From contig CAMTZM010000011.1 in assembly GCA_947086655.1 (NCBI GenBank), positions 1 through 58,983 of the forward strand: 58,983 bases of DNA, written 5' to 3'. The DNA comes from an uncultured Eubacteriaceae bacterium (GTDB taxonomy: Bacteria > Bacillota > Clostridia > Lachnospirales > CAG-274). A model generated the notes under the pieces. The model did no database searches, was not told the DNA's origin, and worked only from the letters and a program-made list of their open reading frames with translations. Position numbers and translations under genes: made by a program. Shown here piece by piece: positions 38,090-46,133 of the stretch. Every line of letters begins with the position of its first letter. Position 1 is the first letter of the stretch.

Positions 38090-38119
38090 AGTATATGTCA
38101 AATAAAAACTTATAATCAA
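38090..38119 (-). promoter_or_regulatory. Putative promoter of the small RNA
   Basis: On the minus strand TTGATT (38119-38114) and TATACT (38095-38090) with an 18-bp spacer. The next purine, G38081, opens the first hairpin. Confidence 0.65.
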
Positions 38120-38234
38120 ATATTTTTTACAATAAATATAATAAAATAAAAATATATATAAATATATACAGAAATGGTTAAAAGATGATTAAAATTTGAT
38201 TAAAAAAATGTATTTTCAAATCATAGTAAAATAC

Positions 38235-38263
38235 TTGACTTTAAATGTATTAAATGGTATTAT
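38235..38263 (+). promoter_or_regulatory. Sigma-A promoter of the isc operon
   Basis: TTGACT (38235-38240) and TATTAT (38258-38263) with a 17-bp spacer, ending 49 bp before the iscR start codon. Confidence 0.83.
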
Positions 38264-38268
38264 ATATA

Positions 38269-38287
38269 AAACCAACTAAATTGGTTT
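38269..38287 (+). promoter_or_regulatory. Probable IscR operator
   Basis: A perfect inverted repeat AAACCAA-CTAAA-TTGGTTT directly behind the -10 box, covering the expected transcription start. Rrf2/IscR repressors bind such palindromes at their own promoters, so autoregulation of iscR-iscS-iscU-mnmA is likely. The assignment rests on position and symmetry. Confidence 0.7.
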
Positions 38288-38312
38288 GAATTAAATTTAC
38301 TGAGGTGATATT

Positions 38313-38750
38313 TTGAAAATATCAACAAAAGGAAGATATGGATTAAAAGCAATGGTTGACCTTGCTGTACATTCCTATAACGGATGCTGTATATCGTTAA
38401 AATCCATTGCTGAGAGACAAGGTATATCAGAACATTATCTTGAGCAATTAATGGCTGTTTTAAAAAAAGCCGGTTTTATAAAAAGTGTACGAGGAGCACA
38501 AGGCGGTTATATATTAAATAAAAATGCCGATTCTATTTCTGTGGGTGATATTCTTAGAGCTTTAGAAGGTCCTTTATATTTTGTTGAGTGCGTTGGCGGA
38601 GAAACAGCTAAAACCGGCTGTGGGAACTCTAAATGTGTAAACTGTGTAACAAAAAATGTTTGGGAAAAAATCAGCAACAGCGTTTCCGAAGTTGTTGACT
38701 CAATATCTTTAAAGGAATTGGCAGAAGATTATAATAAAATAAAATTGTAA
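38313..38750 (+). CDS. iscR: Fe-S cluster assembly regulator, Rrf2 family
   Basis: 145 residues. Winged-helix DNA-binding domain at about 1-85 ([15 protein letters not shown], then [16 protein letters not shown]), followed by cysteines 93, 103, 108 and 111; three of these match the [2Fe-2S] ligands of IscR. Probably represses its own operon when clusters are plentiful. The start is TTG 38313, with GAGGTGAT at 38302-38309; this is the codon giving the standard [10 protein letters not shown] start. 14 bp before iscS. Confidence 0.93.
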   Translation: MKISTKGRYGLKAMVDLAVHSYNGCCISLKSIAERQGISEHYLEQLMAVLKKAGFIKSVRGAQGGYILNKNADSISVGDILRALEGPLYFVECVGGETAKTGCGNSKCVNCVTKNVWEKISNSVSEVVDSISLKELAEDYNKIKL

Positions 38751-38764
38751 GGAGAGTAATCAAA

Positions 38765-39946
38765 ATGAAAGATATTATTTATTTTGATAATGCAGCTACT
38801 ACTGCGGTTAGACCAGAAGTTTTTGAAAAAATGAAAAGGTATTTTTGTGATAATTTTGGAAATCCATCAAGTATTTACAAAATTGCCCGTGAAAACAAAA
38901 ATTCAACGGAAAACGCCCGTGAACAGATTGCCAGAGTTTTAAACGCTGATAAAAATGAAATATATTTTACAGCCGGAGGTTCGGAATCTGACAACTGGGC
39001 AATAAAGTGCATTGCGGAAAGTTATAGCAACAAAGGAAAACATATTATAACATTATCCATAGAACATCATGCAGTACTCCATACATGTCAATATCTTGAA
39101 ACTAAAGGTTACGACGTTACTTATCTTCCTGTTGATGAATATGGAATAGTTGATATAGACAAACTAAAATCTGCTATAAGAGACGATACAATATTAATTA
39201 CTATTATGGCTGCCAATAATGAAATTGGCTCAATACAGCCAATTGAAGAAATAGGAAAAATCGCTCATGAAAACGGCATAATATTTCATACAGATGCAGT
39301 TCAAGCCATAGGGCATATTCCAATTGACGTAAAAAAAATGAATATTGATTTATTATCTTTATCCGGACATAAACTTTATGGACCAAAAGGAATAGGAGCA
39401 TTGTATATAAAAAAAGGAATTAAAATAAACCCTCTAATTCACGGAGGTGCACAAGAAAGAAACAGACGTGCCGGTACTGAGAATGTTGCCGGAATCGTAG
39501 GACTTGGAGAAGCAATCAGACTTATTAACGAAGATATGCCGGAAGAATTAAAACGCTTAACATATTTAAGGGATAAACTTATAGACGGTATTTTAAAAAA
39601 TATTCCTTATTCAAGGTTAAACGGTCATAGAGAAAAAAGACTTCCCGGAAATGTAAACATATCTTTTGAGTTTGTAGAAGGCGAATCAATTCTTTTGCTG
39701 CTTGATATGAAAGGTATTTGTGCCTCAAGCGGTTCAGCGTGTACATCAGGTTCTCTTGACCCGTCTCATGTGCTTCTTTCCATTGGTCTTCCTCACGAAA
39801 AAGCCCATGGCTCGTTAAGACTTACATTAGGGAGAAATAATACAGAAGAAGAGGTTGATTATATTATTAAAGAACTTCCTCCAATAATAAACAGACTAAG
39901 AGAAATGTCTCCTTTGTATGAAGAATTTATTAAAAATAAAATATAG
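38765..39946 (+). CDS. iscS: Cysteine desulfurase
   Basis: 393 residues, group I (IscS/NifS) PLP enzyme delivering sulfur from cysteine. Catalytic PLP lysine 203 in [10 protein letters not shown], His101 in the EHHAV motif, and active-site Cys326 in SGSACTSGS on the long mobile loop. AAGGAGAG precedes the ATG. Supplies persulfide to both IscU and MnmA, which follow it. Confidence 0.96.
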   Translation: MKDIIYFDNAATTAVRPEVFEKMKRYFCDNFGNPSSIYKIARENKNSTENAREQIARVLNADKNEIYFTAGGSESDNWAIKCIAESYSNKGKHIITLSIEHHAVLHTCQYLETKGYDVTYLPVDEYGIVDIDKLKSAIRDDTILITIMAANNEIGSIQPIEEIGKIAHENGIIFHTDAVQAIGHIPIDVKKMNIDLLSLSGHKLYGPKGIGALYIKKGIKINPLIHGGAQERNRRAGTENVAGIVGLGEAIRLINEDMPEELKRLTYLRDKLIDGILKNIPYSRLNGHREKRLPGNVNISFEFVEGESILLLLDMKGICASSGSACTSGSLDPSHVLLSIGLPHEKAHGSLRLTLGRNNTEEEVDYIIKELPPIINRLREMSPLYEEFIKNKI

Positions 39947-40034
39947 GCTGACACTAATTTAAACATATATTAAAATTAAATTATTTGACAGTTAATAAAT
40001 TTTATAATAAATATTAAAGAAAGGTGAATGTAAA

Positions 40035-40472
40035 ATGTACAGCGAAAAAGTAATGGATCATTTTATGAATCCAAGAAATGTAGGAGAAATTGAAAACGCA
40101 AGCGGAGTAGGAACAGTAGGTAATGCAAAATGCGGAGACATAATGAAAGTTTATCTTAAAATAGAAAATGATATGGTAATAGATGCAAAATTTAAAACCT
40201 TTGGATGCGGAGCTGCTGTTGCTACAAGCAGCATGGCTACGGAGCTTATAAAAGGTAAAACAATACAAGAAGCGCTTAAAATAACAAATAAAGCAGTTAT
40301 GGAAGCGCTTGACGGACTTCCTCCTATAAAAGTTCATTGTTCATGTCTTGCCGAGGAAGCTTTACACGCAGCATTATGGGATTACGCAGAAAAAAACGGA
40401 ATAACTATTGAAGGCTTAGAAAAACCAAAAGCTGATATTCATGAAGATGAAGAAATTCCGGAAGAAGATTAA
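40035..40472 (+). CDS. iscU: Fe-S cluster scaffold protein, NifU/IscU type
   Basis: 145 residues. Scaffold for Fe-S assembly with ligands Cys33, Asp35, Cys58 and Cys102 (plus Cys104), as in the short clostridial NifU-like IscU. Acidic C-terminal tail. GAAAGGTGA precedes the start. An 88-bp spacer after iscS contains a TTGACA at 39990-39995 but no well-spaced -10 box, so a separate promoter is doubtful. Confidence 0.94.
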   Translation: MYSEKVMDHFMNPRNVGEIENASGVGTVGNAKCGDIMKVYLKIENDMVIDAKFKTFGCGAAVATSSMATELIKGKTIQEALKITNKAVMEALDGLPPIKVHCSCLAEEALHAALWDYAEKNGITIEGLEKPKADIHEDEEIPEED

Positions 40473-40486
40473 GGAGAATTATTTCT

Positions 40487-41569
40487 ATGGCAAAAAAGGT
40501 TGTTGTAGGTATGTCAGGCGGTGTTGACTCATCAGTAGCTGCATACCTACTAAAAAAACAGGGATATGAGGTTATAGGTGTTACAATGCATATATGGCAG
40601 GATGAAAATAAAGAATGTGCAGACGAAAGCGGTTGCTGCGGCTTTTCAGCAGTTGACGACGCAAGAATAGTCGCTGAAAAAATTGATATACCTTATTATG
40701 TTCTTAATTTTAAAAATGACTTCAAAAAATATGTTATTGATTATTTTACAGACGAATATTTAAAAGGGTTTACACCTAATCCTTGTATTGCATGTAACAC
40801 CTATGTAAAATGGGAATCTCTTTTAAAAAAAGCTCTGCAAATAGGAGCAGATTATATTGCCACAGGGCATTATGCAAGAGTAATAAAACACCCCATTACA
40901 AAAAGATATACCCTTGAAACTGCTGTTACAGAAGAAAAAGACCAAACATACGCATTATATGGATTAACCCAAAAACAACTTTCTCATACGTTAATGCCTG
41001 TTGGTGAATATAATAAAGATAAAATAAGAAAAATTGCTTATGATGCTAATTTACCGGTAGCTAATAAACCTGACAGTCAAGACATTTGTTTTGTTCCTGA
41101 TAATAATTACAGCGCATTTATTGAAAAGACAACAGGAACAAAAGTTCATAAAGGTAATTTTGTAGATACTGACGGCAATATACTCGGAAAACACGAAGGT
41201 ATATATAAATATACAATAGGGCAAAGAAAAGGTCTTGGAATAGCCTTTGGACGTCCTATGTATGTATGCGGAATAAATCATGAAAAAAACGAAATTATAT
41301 TAGGAGAAAATGAAACACTTTTTAAAAAAGATGTTCTTATAAAAAATTTCAATTTTATGGGTTATGATTCTGATTATATAAATAATGAAACTAAAGCTTA
41401 TGGGAAAATACGTTATTCTCATAAAAAAGCTTCTTGTACAATAAAAAAATACGGAAATTTAATCAAATGTGTTTTTGAAGAACCGCAAAGAGCGGTTACT
41501 CCCGGTCAGGCTGCTGTTTTCTATGACAGTAACAATTATATTATAGGAGGAGGAACTATTGTAAAATGA
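40487..41569 (+). CDS. mnmA: tRNA-specific 2-thiouridylase MnmA
   Basis: 360 residues. Thiolates uridine-34 of Lys, Glu and Gln tRNAs using sulfur relayed from IscS. PP-loop GMSGGVDSS at 8-16, catalytic cysteine in TPNPCIACN near residue 100 and second cysteine in SQDICFVPD near 198. AAGGAG precedes ATG 40487, 14 bp after iscU. Co-transcription with iscS-iscU links Fe-S assembly to tRNA modification. Confidence 0.96.
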   Translation: MAKKVVVGMSGGVDSSVAAYLLKKQGYEVIGVTMHIWQDENKECADESGCCGFSAVDDARIVAEKIDIPYYVLNFKNDFKKYVIDYFTDEYLKGFTPNPCIACNTYVKWESLLKKALQIGADYIATGHYARVIKHPITKRYTLETAVTEEKDQTYALYGLTQKQLSHTLMPVGEYNKDKIRKIAYDANLPVANKPDSQDICFVPDNNYSAFIEKTTGTKVHKGNFVDTDGNILGKHEGIYKYTIGQRKGLGIAFGRPMYVCGINHEKNEIILGENETLFKKDVLIKNFNFMGYDSDYINNETKAYGKIRYSHKKASCTIKKYGNLIKCVFEEPQRAVTPGQAAVFYDSNNYIIGGGTIVK

Positions 41570-42723
41570 ATAAAATAAAAAACAGTTTTATACTTTTTAT
41601 AACAGCACTTGTTTTATGTCTTACAGGATGTTTGCCTAATGACAGCGACAGCGATATTTCAGTTGTTTCCAATGTGGGAGACAAAAATTCAAACTCAAGT
41701 GATATAAAAAATACCGGTCTTTTAAATATATATTATGTAAACGTAGGACAGGCTGATAGTATAATAATACAATTTCCCGATAAAAGTTCTATGCTTATTG
41801 ACGCTGGAGAAACAATAAATAATGCCGTAATTAATAAAATAGACGAACTTGGAATAACAAAATTAGATACAGTTGTAGCTACGCATCCGCATAACGACCA
41901 TATATCTGAAATGCCTTCAGTTTTAAAAAAATATGAAATAGGAAATTTCTATCTTCCCAAAGTTTCTCATACAAGTAATGTTTTTGAAACAATGATTGAT
42001 ATTGTTTCCGAAAAATCAATAAATGTAAAAGAAGCTAAAGCCGGAGAAACAATTACTGTACCAGAAGGCTTTAAATGCGATATTATAGCTCCATGCGGCA
42101 ACAATTACAGTAGTCTTAATGACTGGTCGGCAGTAATCAGACTTGTTTATGGAAACACTTCATTTTTATTTACAGGCGACGCCGAAGAACTTTCCGAACG
42201 TGAAATTTTAGAAAAAGGTTATAATGTATCCGCTGATATTTTAAAATTAGGACACCATGGAAGCAGCACATCTACATGTAATGACTTTTTAGACGCTGTC
42301 AACCCAAAATACGCCATTGTATCAGCTGGTAAAGACAACAGTTACGGACATCCGCATAAAGAAACAATAAGTAAATTAAATGAGAAAAATATACAAACAT
42401 TTATTACATATGATTGTGGAACAGTAACTGCAACTTCTGATGGCAACAATATATACATAAAGACTGAAAGCGGAGAAGCGACAGAATCAGTCGGAAAAAA
42501 TGAAATTTCAAACAATACTCTTAACGATACTAATAATACCTCTGACATAAATAAAAACAATAAAGCAGAAGAAAAAACAAATTATATAGGCAATGTAAAA
42601 AGTAAAAAACTTCATAGAGAAAACTGCATTTCTCTGCCAGAAGAAAAAAATCGTATCGTTTTTGATACAAAAGAAAAAGCTTATGAACAAGGATACAGTA
42701 ATTGCTTAAATTGTAATCCATAA
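41566..42723 (+). CDS. Secreted MBL-fold lipoprotein with Ada-like zinc domain
   Basis: 385 residues. Lipoprotein signal with lipobox LTGC, Cys22. The metallo-beta-lactamase-fold domain resembles the C-terminal ComEC/Rec2 hydrolase region: THPHNDH, GDAEELSE, LGHHGSS and YGHPHKE carry the metal ligands. An Asn/Lys-rich linker is followed by a final domain of about 40 residues (from about 345) with HxxxC and CLNC, like Ada metal-binding domains found beside secreted nucleases. Substrate is unknown, possibly extracellular nucleic acid or nucleotides. ATG overlaps the mnmA stop as ATGA, so it is coupled to mnmA; last gene before a terminator. Confidence 0.85.
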   Translation: MNKIKNSFILFITALVLCLTGCLPNDSDSDISVVSNVGDKNSNSSDIKNTGLLNIYYVNVGQADSIIIQFPDKSSMLIDAGETINNAVINKIDELGITKLDTVVATHPHNDHISEMPSVLKKYEIGNFYLPKVSHTSNVFETMIDIVSEKSINVKEAKAGETITVPEGFKCDIIAPCGNNYSSLNDWSAVIRLVYGNTSFLFTGDAEELSEREILEKGYNVSADILKLGHHGSSTSTCNDFLDAVNPKYAIVSAGKDNSYGHPHKETISKLNEKNIQTFITYDCGTVTATSDGNNIYIKTESGEATESVGKNEISNNTLNDTNNTSDINKNNKAEEKTNYIGNVKSKKLHRENCISLPEEKNRIVFDTKEKAYEQGYSNCLNCNP

Positions 42724-42742
42724 AATATAGTGATTTTAAAAT

Positions 42743-42779
42743 TTGCTTCTTTCATTAGAGAAAGAAGCAAAACTTTTTT
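42743..42779 (+). terminator. Terminator of the isc-mnmA operon
   Basis: Perfect 11-bp stem (42743-42753 with 42760-42770), 6-base loop, then a T-run to 42779. Confidence 0.93.
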
Positions 42780-42813
42780 ACAGCAAAATTATTATATAAA
42801 AGTCAAATACTTA

Positions 42814-42826
42814 TAACCGTCGGTTA
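42814..42826 (+). promoter_or_regulatory. Palindrome upstream of the amino-acid transporter promoter
   Basis: TAACCG-T-CGGTTA, a perfect 6-bp palindrome 16 bp before the -35 box, a fitting place for an activator or repressor. It also matches a repeat-like GTCGGTTAAA string found at two other sites in the window. Confidence 0.45.
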
Positions 42827-42842
42827 AATAAAAATAAATAAC

Positions 42843-42871
42843 TTGTATGTAATTATATGATATGTTACAAT
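42843..42871 (+). promoter_or_regulatory. Sigma-A promoter of the amino-acid ABC transporter
   Basis: TTGTAT (42843-42848) and TACAAT (42866-42871) with a 17-bp spacer, 55 bp before the start of the binding protein gene. Confidence 0.78.
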
Positions 42872-42926
42872 GTATATGCGGTAATAATTTACTGTGATAA
42901 AGAAAAAAATTATAGGAGGATTATTT

Positions 42927-43787
42927 ATGAAAAAGTTTTTATCTCTTTTAATTGCTGTTTCTATGGTCTTTGCATTTGCCGGTTGTAGTGACAGTAATGA
43001 ATCTAACAATCAAACTGAATTACAAACAGAGGAAACAACACAACAGGAAGAAAGTAAACAAAGTGAGGAACAAAATGAACTATCTCAAAGCTTTGATAAA
43101 GATAAAATAATTATCGGGCTTGACGAAAACTTTCCGCCTATGGGATTTAGAAATGAAAACAACGAAATCGTTGGATTTGATATTGATTTAGCAAAAGAAG
43201 CTGCTAAAAGAATGGGTATTACAGTTGAATTTCAACCAATTAACTGGGACTCAAAAGAATTGGAACTTGACAGCGGTAAAGTTGACCTTTTATGGAATGG
43301 TTTGACTATTACAGAAGGAAGACTTGAAAATATGCTTTTTACAAAACCTTATTTAAACAATAAACAGGTTATTTTGGTAAAAAATGATTCTGCTATTACT
43401 AAAAAAGATGATTTAAAAGGAAAACCAGTAGGCGTTCAAGCTGAATCTTCTGCAATCGCCGCCGTTGAAAACGACCCGATAGGACAGCAGCTTCAGTTAA
43501 ATGAATATTCTGATAACATATTAGCATTTACCGATTTGGATTTAGGAAGAGTAGATGCCGTAGTTGCAGATGAAATTGTTGTAAAATATTATCTTGAAAA
43601 TAATGATACAAATTTTAAACTTCTTGATGAAGATTTTGGAGACGAGCAATATGGAATAGCTGCTAAAAAAGGAAATGAAGCTTTAGTTAATAAACTTCAA
43701 GCTGCTCTTGATGAAATGATTGCCGACGGAAGCGCTGCTAAAATATCAGATAATTGGTTTGGCTCTGATATAATTGTTAAAGAATAA
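42927..43787 (+). CDS. Polar amino-acid ABC transporter substrate-binding lipoprotein
   Basis: 286 residues. Signal peptide with lipobox FAGC, Cys20, then a Gln/Glu/Ser-rich linker and a family 3 solute-binding domain (FDKDKIIIGLDENFPPMGF onward). The substrate is probably a polar amino acid such as glutamine or cystine; specificity cannot be read from sequence. The start is ATG 42927 because GGAGG lies 8 bases upstream and it begins the signal peptide. First gene of a three-gene importer. Confidence 0.92.
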   Translation: MKKFLSLLIAVSMVFAFAGCSDSNESNNQTELQTEETTQQEESKQSEEQNELSQSFDKDKIIIGLDENFPPMGFRNENNEIVGFDIDLAKEAAKRMGITVEFQPINWDSKELELDSGKVDLLWNGLTITEGRLENMLFTKPYLNNKQVILVKNDSAITKKDDLKGKPVGVQAESSAIAAVENDPIGQQLQLNEYSDNILAFTDLDLGRVDAVVADEIVVKYYLENNDTNFKLLDEDFGDEQYGIAAKKGNEALVNKLQAALDEMIADGSAAKISDNWFGSDIIVKE

Positions 43788-43798
43788 TAGGTACATAT

Positions 43799-44446
43799 AT
43801 GGATTTAATTAGTTGGATTACACAAATGGTGGATGGAAGTTTTATAACAATAAAATTGTTTTTTATAGTAATTTTATTTTCACTTCCATTAGGACTTTGC
43901 ATAACTTTTTTTTATACAAGCAAAAACATTATTATTAGAAAAATAACAGGGGCTTATATATTAATAATGAGAGGCACTCCTCTTTTACTTCAATTGTTTT
44001 TTGTATTTTTTGGATTGCCTTATATTCCATTTATAGGCAAGTATTTAACCTTTGACAGATTTCCGGCAGGCGCAATAGCTTTTATTTTTAATTATGCCGC
44101 TTATTACGCTGAAATTTTTAGAGGTGGTCTGTTATCCATAGACAAAGGACAATATGAGGCCGCTAAAGTATTGGGATTATCAAAATGGCAAACAACTTAT
44201 AAAATTATATTGCCTCAAATGTTTAGAGTTTCTCTTCCGGCTATAAGTAATGAAGTCATAATTTTAGTTAAAGATACAGCACTTGTAACAGCAATAGGAT
44301 TAACTGATTTACTTCAAGTTACAAAAACAATAGTAAACAGAACATCAAACATAGTTCCATTTATTGTTGCTGCTGTATTTTATCTTATTATGAGTTATAT
44401 ACTTACATTAATATTTAAAAAACTGGAGGAAATATTTGCTTTTTAA
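43799..44446 (+). CDS. Amino-acid ABC transporter permease
   Basis: 215 residues, about five transmembrane helices, His/Glu/Gln/Arg permease family. The EAA coupling loop is visible as YEAAKVLGLSKWQTTYKIILPQ near residues 119-140. 11 bp after the binding protein gene with only a weak ribosome-binding site, so coupling is likely. Confidence 0.93.
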   Translation: MDLISWITQMVDGSFITIKLFFIVILFSLPLGLCITFFYTSKNIIIRKITGAYILIMRGTPLLLQLFFVFFGLPYIPFIGKYLTFDRFPAGAIAFIFNYAAYYAEIFRGGLLSIDKGQYEAAKVLGLSKWQTTYKIILPQMFRVSLPAISNEVIILVKDTALVTAIGLTDLLQVTKTIVNRTSNIVPFIVAAVFYLIMSYILTLIFKKLEEIFAF

Positions 44447-44480
44447 CCATAGGTTATAAGTATTTTTTTAAAGCAAATAT
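44432..44480 (+). other. Intercistronic stem-loop, permease to ATPase
   Basis: Perfect 11-bp stem ATATTTGCTTT/AAAGCAAATAT (44432-44442 with 44470-44480) enclosing a small AACC/GGTT hairpin. It covers the permease stop codon and has no trailing U-run. Probably an mRNA stability or processing element. Confidence 0.6.
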
Positions 44481-44513
44481 GCGAATAGTCTTTGACTTTT
44501 ATGAGGTGATAAT

Positions 44514-45257
44514 ATGGATATGATTAATGTAAAAAATCTAAAAAAAAGCTTTGGCAGTCTCAAAGTTTTAAAAGATATAAACTTTGATGTAAAAAAAGGC
44601 GATATAATAGCCGCAATCGGACCTTCAGGTTCAGGAAAAAGCACAATGCTCAGAAGTCTTATAAATCTTGAAAAAGCAGACTATGGCGATATAATAATTG
44701 AAGGTAAATATTTATGTAAAAAAGGAATTTATGCAAAAGAAAAAGACGCAAAGCAAATATGCTCTAAAATGGGAATGGTTTTTCAGCATTTCAATTTATT
44801 TCCTCATATGAATATAAGAAAAAATCTTATTACAGCTCCACTGCTTCAGAAAAAAGATTCAAAAGCCAAAATAAATGAGTTGTGCAGTGAAATGCTTAAT
44901 AAAGTTGGTTTATATGATAAAATAAACGAAATGCCTTCAAACCTTTCTGGAGGTCAAAAACAAAGGGTTGCAATTGCACGTGCACTTATGCTTAATCCTG
45001 ACATAATGCTTTTTGATGAACCGACAAGCGCACTTGACCCAGAACTTACACAAGAAGTTTTAAATGTAATAAAAGATATTTCAAAAGATAATATGACTGT
45101 AATCATTGTTACACATGAAATTGGTTTTGCTAAAGAAATAGCCAATAAAATTATGTTTATGGATAACGGTTATATTATTGATTTTGGCAATCCTCACGAA
45201 ATACTTGATAATAATAAAAATGAAAGAATAAAGAGTTTTATTGAAAAAGTAATGTAA
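44514..45257 (+). CDS. Amino-acid ABC transporter ATP-binding protein
   Basis: 247 residues of the GlnQ type. Walker A GPSGSGKST at about 35-43, signature LSGGQ, Walker B IMLFDEPTSALDPE and switch His in VTHE are all present. GAGGTGATAAT precedes ATG 44514. Third gene of the importer. Confidence 0.95.
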   Translation: MDMINVKNLKKSFGSLKVLKDINFDVKKGDIIAAIGPSGSGKSTMLRSLINLEKADYGDIIIEGKYLCKKGIYAKEKDAKQICSKMGMVFQHFNLFPHMNIRKNLITAPLLQKKDSKAKINELCSEMLNKVGLYDKINEMPSNLSGGQKQRVAIARALMLNPDIMLFDEPTSALDPELTQEVLNVIKDISKDNMTVIIVTHEIGFAKEIANKIMFMDNGYIIDFGNPHEILDNNKNERIKSFIEKVM

Positions 45258-45294
45258 TGGTATAAATTGTAAATACATAATATGTATGATATTT

Positions 45295-45350
45295 AATCCC
45301 TCTGGAAATGATTTAATTGTAGACTAAATTATTCTCGGAGGGATTTTTTT
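45295..45350 (+). promoter_or_regulatory. Terminator-like hairpin containing the sigG ribosome-binding site
   Basis: AATCCCTC (45295-45302) pairs with GAGGGATT (45338-45345), extended by an inner AATGATTTA/TAAATTATT pair with one G-U. The 3' arm contains the sigG Shine-Dalgarno GGAGGG (45337-45342). The stem runs straight into seven T, and the sigG ATG follows immediately. The structure could end transcription from the transporter operon, hide the sigG start, or both. Confidence 0.75.
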
Positions 45351-46124
45351 ATGGCAGGAAATAAAGTTGAAATATGCGGAGTTAATACATCAAAGCTGCC
45401 TGTTTTGAAAAACGATGAGAAGGAAGCTTTATTTAAAAGGATATTAGACGGAGACGAGGAAGCTCGAAAAAAATATATTTATGGCAATTTAAGACTTGTT
45501 TTAAGCGTTATGCAAAGATTTAACAACAGAGGTGAAAACGTAGACGATATTTTTCAAGTTGGATGTATAGGTCTTATGAAAGCCATAGATAATTTTGACA
45601 TTTCACATCAAGTTAAATTTTCCACTTATGCAGTACCTATGATTATAGGAGAAATAAGAAGATATCTTAGAGATAATAATTCTATTAGAGTAAGCCGTTC
45701 CCTTAGAGATATAGCATACAAAGCACTGCAAGTAAAAGAAAAACTTACAAATCTCAATTCAAAAGAACCTACTATTGAAGACATAGCAAAAGAATTAGAT
45801 ATAGATAAAGCTGAAATTATATTTGCACTTGATGCAATACAAGACCCTATTTCTCTTTTTGAACCAGTGTATCACGATGGAACAGATGCGCTTTTTGTAA
45901 TGGACCAAGTAAGCGATGATAAAAATTCTGAAAATATGTGGCTTGAAAATATTTCCCTAAAAGAAGCTATTAAACACTTAAACGAAAGAGAAAAAAATAT
46001 AATAATGCTTAGATTTTTTAAAGGAAAAACACAAATGGAAGTTGCCGATGAAATAGGTATTAGTCAAGCTCAAGTTTCAAGACTTGAAAAAGGCGCTTTA
46101 AAACAAATGAGAAAATATATGTAG
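45351..46124 (+). CDS. sigG: RNA polymerase sporulation sigma factor SigG
   Basis: 257 residues, the late forespore sigma factor. The N-terminus NKVEICGVNTSKLPVL is the SigG hallmark; region 2 (GNLRLVLSVMQRF, VDDIFQVGCIGLMKAIDNFD), region 3 and region 4 (LNEREKNIIMLRFFKGKTQMEVADEIGISQAQVSRLEK) are complete. This marks the organism as an endospore former or recent descendant. spoIIGA and sigE, which often precede sigG, are not here. No sigma-F/G-type promoter could be assigned with confidence. Confidence 0.96.
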   Translation: MAGNKVEICGVNTSKLPVLKNDEKEALFKRILDGDEEARKKYIYGNLRLVLSVMQRFNNRGENVDDIFQVGCIGLMKAIDNFDISHQVKFSTYAVPMIIGEIRRYLRDNNSIRVSRSLRDIAYKALQVKEKLTNLNSKEPTIEDIAKELDIDKAEIIFALDAIQDPISLFEPVYHDGTDALFVMDQVSDDKNSENMWLENISLKEAIKHLNEREKNIIMLRFFKGKTQMEVADEIGISQAQVSRLEKGALKQMRKYM

Positions 46125-46133
46125 GAGAATAAT

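Noticed and set aside
38053..38115. Micro-ORFs on the plus strand in the sRNA region, with GGGGAG as ribosome-binding sites
   Set aside because: The peptides are 18 and 6 residues without recognisable features, and the plus strand has no promoter or terminator here, unlike the minus strand.
39990..40020. A separate promoter for iscU from TTGACA at 39990
   Set aside because: The TATAAT-like sequence is only 12 bp away and no good box lies at 16-18 bp.
45258..45294. A sigma-F/sigma-G promoter before sigG from GTATA
   Set aside because: No -10 element of the forespore type is found at the right distance.
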